A stretch of DNA of 64,000 nt, from positions 19,275,501 through 19,339,500 of the forward strand of contig NC_092569.1 of NCBI RefSeq assembly GCF_037975245.1, in the 5' to 3' direction. The notes beneath the pieces are model-generated. The model worked only from the letters and a program-made list of their open reading frames with translations, did not search any database and was not told where the DNA came from. A program made the position numbers and the translations under genes. Every line of letters begins with the position of its first letter. Positions within the stretch are counted from its first letter, which is position 1. This document shows positions 60,386-64,000 of this stretch, piece by piece. This stretch comes from Apostichopus japonicus (lineage: Eukaryota; Echinodermata; Holothuroidea; Aspidochirotida; Stichopodidae).

Positions 60386-62426
60386 TCTACATGTCAAGGG
60401 ATTATCCCCCCCCCCCTCCCACAACATACAATTTACCACCTTCATTACTCATGACGGTACCTTGCCGCATGGATCTCTTTAATAATGTATATACCTTTCT
60501 TTTCTCCTCATGTTTCAGGGTAATTTTATGAAGATCCTAGGTTTCACGGGTACCCAGAGATCTCTAACTATCAGTATCATTGCAGTCTCGGAGATCATTG
60601 GTAAAATTCTCTTGTCCTTATTCGGTGATCATCTTCCGTTCGGTAAAATCTATCTCTTCGTGATCTCCAGCGTCTTAGGAATCGGAATTATGCTGAGTCT
60701 TCTGTTCTTGGTCAGAGATTTCCCATCTATGATTTTATTATCCATCGGTAAATATATTGATTGATTAGTTTTTCAAGAAATGTTCTTTAGATCAATATTT
60801 GATCAATTGTCGACATTTGCACGTAGGCCTATATCTAATCTTACATAATGTTTATTGTTTACTGTCGATACATAAATGATTGTTGTTGCTTTTAGTTATG
60901 GTAAATACAGGAATATTTATATGCGTATATTCCAATTGATGAATCTGGTAAAGATTATCGAGAGTACATAACGTTATTATTATGTCTTCAAACTCGATTG
61001 AACGCGTACAGAATCAAGTGGAATAAAAATATAATAAGAACAATAAGAATTCAAACGTGAATAATAAGATGGCAATGGAAAAGGGAACAAATACATTTAA
61101 TATTGACAACGGCATAAAATGTAACATGGAACAGTCAATGAAATAAAATTTAGAGCATAAGAAATTAGTTTAAGTCCCGGATAAACGTTTAAAGGTATTT
61201 AAATATGAAACATGTCATTAAGTATATCAAGATATTAATCGGTACCCATTTAATGTGTCATTTCTACTTCTTTTGTACTTTCAGTGACCGGTTGCATCGT
61301 CATGACTGTATTTGACGCTTTACCATACTCTATTTGTAACCAAGTATTCGGTAAGAAGAGGCGTGTGGAAGCCTGGACTGTAATCTTATGCGCGAATGGC
61401 ATAGGACTTATATTGGGATCACTGTTTGGTGAGTATGACGTTTCCACTTATACCGTTTAAACGGTCATTAGTATATATATGCAGCAACAAATGCCAGTGC
61501 ACGCTAACGTTTTTGAAGTAGACAGAAACACGTCTTCTGAGAAATTTAAGTACGACTGATCATTATTTGAATTTCTTATTTGAAATATATTGATGTGAAA
61601 GATGTAAAGGGTCGATGTTAACATGAGATGAGGATAAAACCGAATTCGTTTGAACGCGAAAGTCATTTTACGTTTAATTCTCGGTAAAAATATGTCGACA
61701 TTTTGGCGTGAGATAGTAAAATATAAAGTGCTTCAAGGGCTATTCTGTTTTTCTACTGATGCACAGGGGAAAAAGTCATTTCTAGTTTATATTTTCGTGA
61801 TTTTTTATCAAGTATCGGTAGGACAAACTACATGTTTTATAGACTGTTGGAAGAGAGCTGCTTATCCTTGGTTCTCAAAAAATATCCACTTTTAATGTAT
61901 TGAACAAAATTGTTACGGAGAATTTGTTACGACATTAATTGTTAATTGTTACTGCAAAATATGGAGCTAAAAGCCGAGCTATAAGTATAATCTCCATTTA
62001 AGTTCATTATATTTCAAAGACTGACAATGTAAGATACGCTAGGAGGAAACAACTCAAATAATATGTTTCTAATTGATGGAAGTTTGCTCAAAGTTGCGTA
62101 GACCAGATATTGTGTATGTGTTAGTTAAAACCTTTCTTCCTTTTCTTTGAACAGGTGAGAGTGTTGACAAAACCGGTTCCTACGACGACGCCCTCTATTT
62201 GAGTATACTCATCTACTGTGTGGCCTTTGTGTTGTACCTTCTCGTACCCTTCTACCAGAAATGTTTCACCAAACGATTCATCATGGCCAAAGAAAAGAAG
62301 AGGAAGATAACGCTCGCTGATGAGTGGGGTGTTGGTGGACCACACCCTAACATTGACCGAAGAGAAAGTTTCTCACCTTCCCCGCTGACAAACGAAACTC
62401 GCGTCGAAAGAGAAAGTTGCGTCTAA
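46264..62426 (+). CDS. SLC16/monocarboxylate-transporter-like protein, complete six-exon gene
   Basis: Spliced exons: 46264-46441, 55739-56035, 56586-57250, 60519-60747, 61285-61428, 62155-62426. They total 1785 nt, 594 residues plus stop, with consistent phases. It is a 12-TM major facilitator: TM1 NWGWVVV at 18-24, YGWR at 174-177 before TM6, and a long cytoplasmic loop (about 198-345) with an acidic run EEGDEEDDDEDDDE at 302-315. TM7-12 are followed by a 65-residue charged cytosolic tail. WGWVVV near the N-terminus and YGWR are SLC16 signatures. MCT1-4 carry an acid before the WGW, Lys38 in TM1 and an Asp/Arg pair in TM8. Here these are Asn18, Tyr and Glu405/Lys409, so proton-lactate transport cannot be assumed. 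No subfamily number is assigned. Confidence 0.88.
48561..48654. repeat. 22-23 bp minisatellite, four units
   Basis: Units of CCCACCCRCACCCCTAAAAT with small length changes in the A/T part. Confidence 0.92.
49993..50755. mobile_element. Charlie-like hAT element (763 bp), non-autonomous
   Basis: Ends CCTTGGTTTTCAACC and, reversed, CCGTGGTTTTCAACC, with GAGCCCA-rich subterminal repeats. The exact 8-bp duplication CTATACAC is at 49985-49992 and 50756-50763. GTGGTTYTCAACC ends are typical of hAT-Charlie relatives. The 133-codon minus frame inside lacks transposase motifs. Confidence 0.93.
52925..53090. repeat. Three-copy local tandem repeat
   Basis: CCTTCTCTTAGAACC(CC)ACACAA recurs three times. 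The last two copies also share AATAATGAAAGTACCA and CGGTARTAA, so a unit of about 75 bp was duplicated. Confidence 0.85.
55739..56035 (+). CDS. SLC16-like exon 2 (TM2-TM5)
   Basis: 297 nt, residues 60-158 plus the split base. It encodes SWVGSIAIGLHTLGSFVSNP, three more hydrophobic spans and LKYFPGVNCSRATSVALVG. Acceptor TCTTCCACAG, donor GCGG|GTACG. SWxxSI directly after the intron is usual in SLC16 genes. Confidence 0.92.
56586..57250 (+). CDS. SLC16-like exon 3 (TM6, central loop, TM7)
   Basis: 665 nt, residues 159-380. It contains DSYGWRNMFRVMGAAILLLG, the charged loop with SSRRVSF (a possible basophilic kinase site) and the acidic run, then LPELWFISIALMGCAMTMSF. It is open upstream of 56586, but the AG acceptor (TTTGAATTCAG) and the split Gly fix the boundary. 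Confidence 0.93.
57351..57374. repeat. (TA)n microsatellite at SINE tail
   Basis: Short alternating TA immediately beyond the tRNA-like unit on its 3' side. Confidence 0.9.
57412..57494 (-). mobile_element. tRNA-like unit / SINE head, not a functional tRNA
   Basis: The minus strand from 57494 folds as a 71-nt tRNA: acceptor GCGTCCA/TGGAGGC (6 of 7 pairs), D-loop AGTGGTTA, anticodon stem CCGC/GCGG with loop GTACAAA, T-arm GGGTTCGAATCCC with one mismatch, and a TTTTTT terminator at 57417-57412. The anticodon would be ACA, not used by normal cysteine tRNAs, so a SINE head or pseudogene is likelier. In SLC16-like intron 3. Confidence 0.65.
57495..60518 (+). other. Remainder of SLC16-like intron 3
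   Basis: No exon is recognised. A short CA/TA tract occurs near 60350-60386 and a poly-C run near 60407-60416. Confidence 0.7.
60519..60747 (+). CDS. SLC16-like exon 4 (TM8-TM9)
   Basis: 229 nt, to residue 456. It encodes GFTGTQRSLTISIIAVSEII with GK and then LFGDHLPFGKIYLFVISSVL. Glu405 and Lys409 occupy the place of the Asp/Arg pair of MCT1. Donor ATCG|GTAAAT. Confidence 0.92.
61285..61428 (+). CDS. SLC16-like exon 5 (TM10-TM11)
   Basis: 144 nt, residues 457-504. It encodes TGCIVMTVFDALPYSICNQV, a basic FGKKRRVEAW loop and ILCANGIGLILGSLFG. Donor G|GTGAGT. Confidence 0.92.
62155..62426 (+). CDS. SLC16-like last exon (TM12 and tail)
   Basis: 272 nt including TAA 62424-62426. It encodes the ESVDKTGSYDDALYLSILIY region and the last span, then a Lys/Arg-rich stub, KRFIMAKEKKRK, and a polar tail ending RVERESCV. 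Confidence 0.92.
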
Positions 62427-63827
62427 CACTGAGCAGGAAAATTGATTTCTTTTCTCGTCAACAGTACTAACATTCCATTGGAATGAAACGCATGAAAGAA
62501 ATTCATGTTTTCTGTTTTTGACATCATTGGTAGAGAATGATTTTGACGAGTCGTTCCTTCAATTGACGCAAGACAACTTTGTAGTTTGTCCAGTCCCGCG
62601 AGGCAGGGTCGAAATCAGGACGATTTACAACCCAGTTAGGGCTTATGGATGTTACTCATGGTTTATTAGAACATTGGGAATGGGTTGGGGGGGGGGGGGA
62701 GGGAATTGTGTGTGGCGGAGTTCATGTAATAAGCAAATATGTAAGATTTCTTGACGGGCTGCTCAAAATCTAAAGACATTATCCTCTGTCTTGACTCCCT
62801 CTCACCCGACACCCCCCCCCCCCCCCGTCGCATACTTTGTATGATGGTATGACACTAAGCAAGCTTCACAGAAAGTTTACTTGAACAAAAGGAAATAAGA
62901 GTGTATGAAGAGTATGCATGCTCGGTAATGAAATAGCCATAGCTCACAATTCCTTTAGCTTGAAAAATCTGCCAAACTGCCACACCAGAACTCTTTTTTT
63001 TTCTAACCATAAAGTGATTGGTTTATTTGTTTACATTGTATATGTCATACTAAAAGAATGACAGCCAAACATATTAAATCTATACGAGCTATACTTCTGA
63101 CAGAATGCATCAATGCTAAAGTTAAAATAGGAAACGTTCGTTATTAAACAAAATGGTGTTTCAACATATTTGCAATCAACCGCTAACTGGCTTAGACATG
63201 GCCAAGAACAAAATTGTGTCACTGAGTGAAACCATTCTTAAACATTGAGTGAAACCATTCTTAAACATGACATGATATTAACATATAGACACTACTGTTT
63301 GGTTTCAGGTTGATTATTCCACTACCATATACAGAGTGCATAAGGGTACTGCATAGCAGCTCTTGTTTGCCGTGTCGTGTGTACGTGCGTGATTAAAGAT
63401 ATTATATTCGTCTTTGATAACGTGTCGAGCTCTTTCAGATAAGATGAAACATTGACCAACCAATTAATCCTATCAATTTCGCGGGACAGACTTCCAAAGT
63501 TCACGTGTATAAGTTGAAACCAATTAATTATATGTAGCGACGGTTCTAATTGCTGTTTACTTGTTGTTGTCTTGATTAATACAACTTATTTGTAAACATC
63601 CATTACTAAGATAGAGTAAACAAATTCAATACTAATTGCGTTGTTTTCTTTATTTATTCTAAACTATAGAGTAGACCAGTCACCTATATATACCGATGGC
63701 CTATAGCATTATCTTTGATAGATTATGAACCAGATATCTAAAGACTATAGTTGTCATGCAGCTAACAAATGACACAAGTATATATGCTGGTCCGCAAGGG
63801 TAAAAACACAGCGGTAGTCTTGCCGTG

Positions 63828-63829
<2 letters not shown>
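62427..63829 (+). other. SLC16-like 3' UTR and downstream DNA
   Basis: No gene is recognised. Poly-G (about 62687-62699) and poly-C (about 62812-62826) runs occur. No canonical AATAAA was found; ATTAAA variants lie near 63073 and 63392. Confidence 0.4.

Positions 63830-63898
<69 letters not shown>
63830..63898. repeat. (TA)n microsatellite
   Basis: About 68 bp of alternating TA. The last 100 bases of the window show nothing else. Confidence 0.97.
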
Positions 63899-63900
<2 letters not shown>

Positions 63901-64000
63901 TATATAACACGATATCACAACAAATGTGTATATTTGTGTCAAGTTGCCGAATTAAGCTAACGTTCATTCATTATCAAATTGTCGTGTTGCTGCGTTGTTT

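Overview
The window is animal nuclear DNA. Genes are split by GT-AG introns, intergenic DNA is AT-rich and full of microsatellites, and short DNA transposons, tRNA-derived SINEs, a non-LTR retrotransposon remnant and Penelope-like fragments are scattered through it. There is no prokaryotic gene organisation. Protein similarity to vertebrate families and the repeat landscape suggest a marine invertebrate, plausibly a deuterostome such as an echinoderm. That assignment is inference, not proof.

Four protein-coding genes are readable. (1) 670-921, plus strand: the last coding exon of a SMAP1/2-type ArfGAP, cut off by the window start. (2) 8004-18529, minus strand: a complete ten-exon LTV1 gene, the 40S ribosome-assembly factor. 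All exon phases agree and give 473 residues. (3) 23790-33144, plus strand: a complete eight-exon SLC17A9-like vesicular nucleotide transporter of 445 residues. (4) 46264-62426, plus strand: a complete six-exon SLC16/MCT-like transporter of 594 residues with an acidic cytoplasmic loop. LTV1 and SLC17A9 are divergently transcribed across about 5.3 kb. The genes have unrelated jobs (Arf-dependent membrane traffic, small-subunit maturation, vesicular ATP loading, plasma-membrane-type solute transport), so no shared pathway is implied.

Between and inside the genes: 922-8003 is the SMAP 3' UTR and intergenic DNA with a perfect 68-bp palindrome. The LTV1 introns hold two small hAT elements, one sitting on a splice donor, and an inverted pair of Penelope-like repeats with a hammerhead-ribozyme-like core. 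18.5-23.7 kb holds a non-LTR reverse transcriptase remnant and another hAT element. SLC17A9 introns carry a 20-bp minisatellite (about 48 units, with a 320-bp internal duplication), a further Penelope-like copy and eight nearly identical 255-bp tandem units. 33.1-45.5 kb has no recognisable gene but many repeats. The SLC16-like introns contain a 763-bp hAT element and a tRNA-like unit.

All gene models were spliced by eye from the DNA. Family assignments rest on remembered conserved motifs and need a database search.
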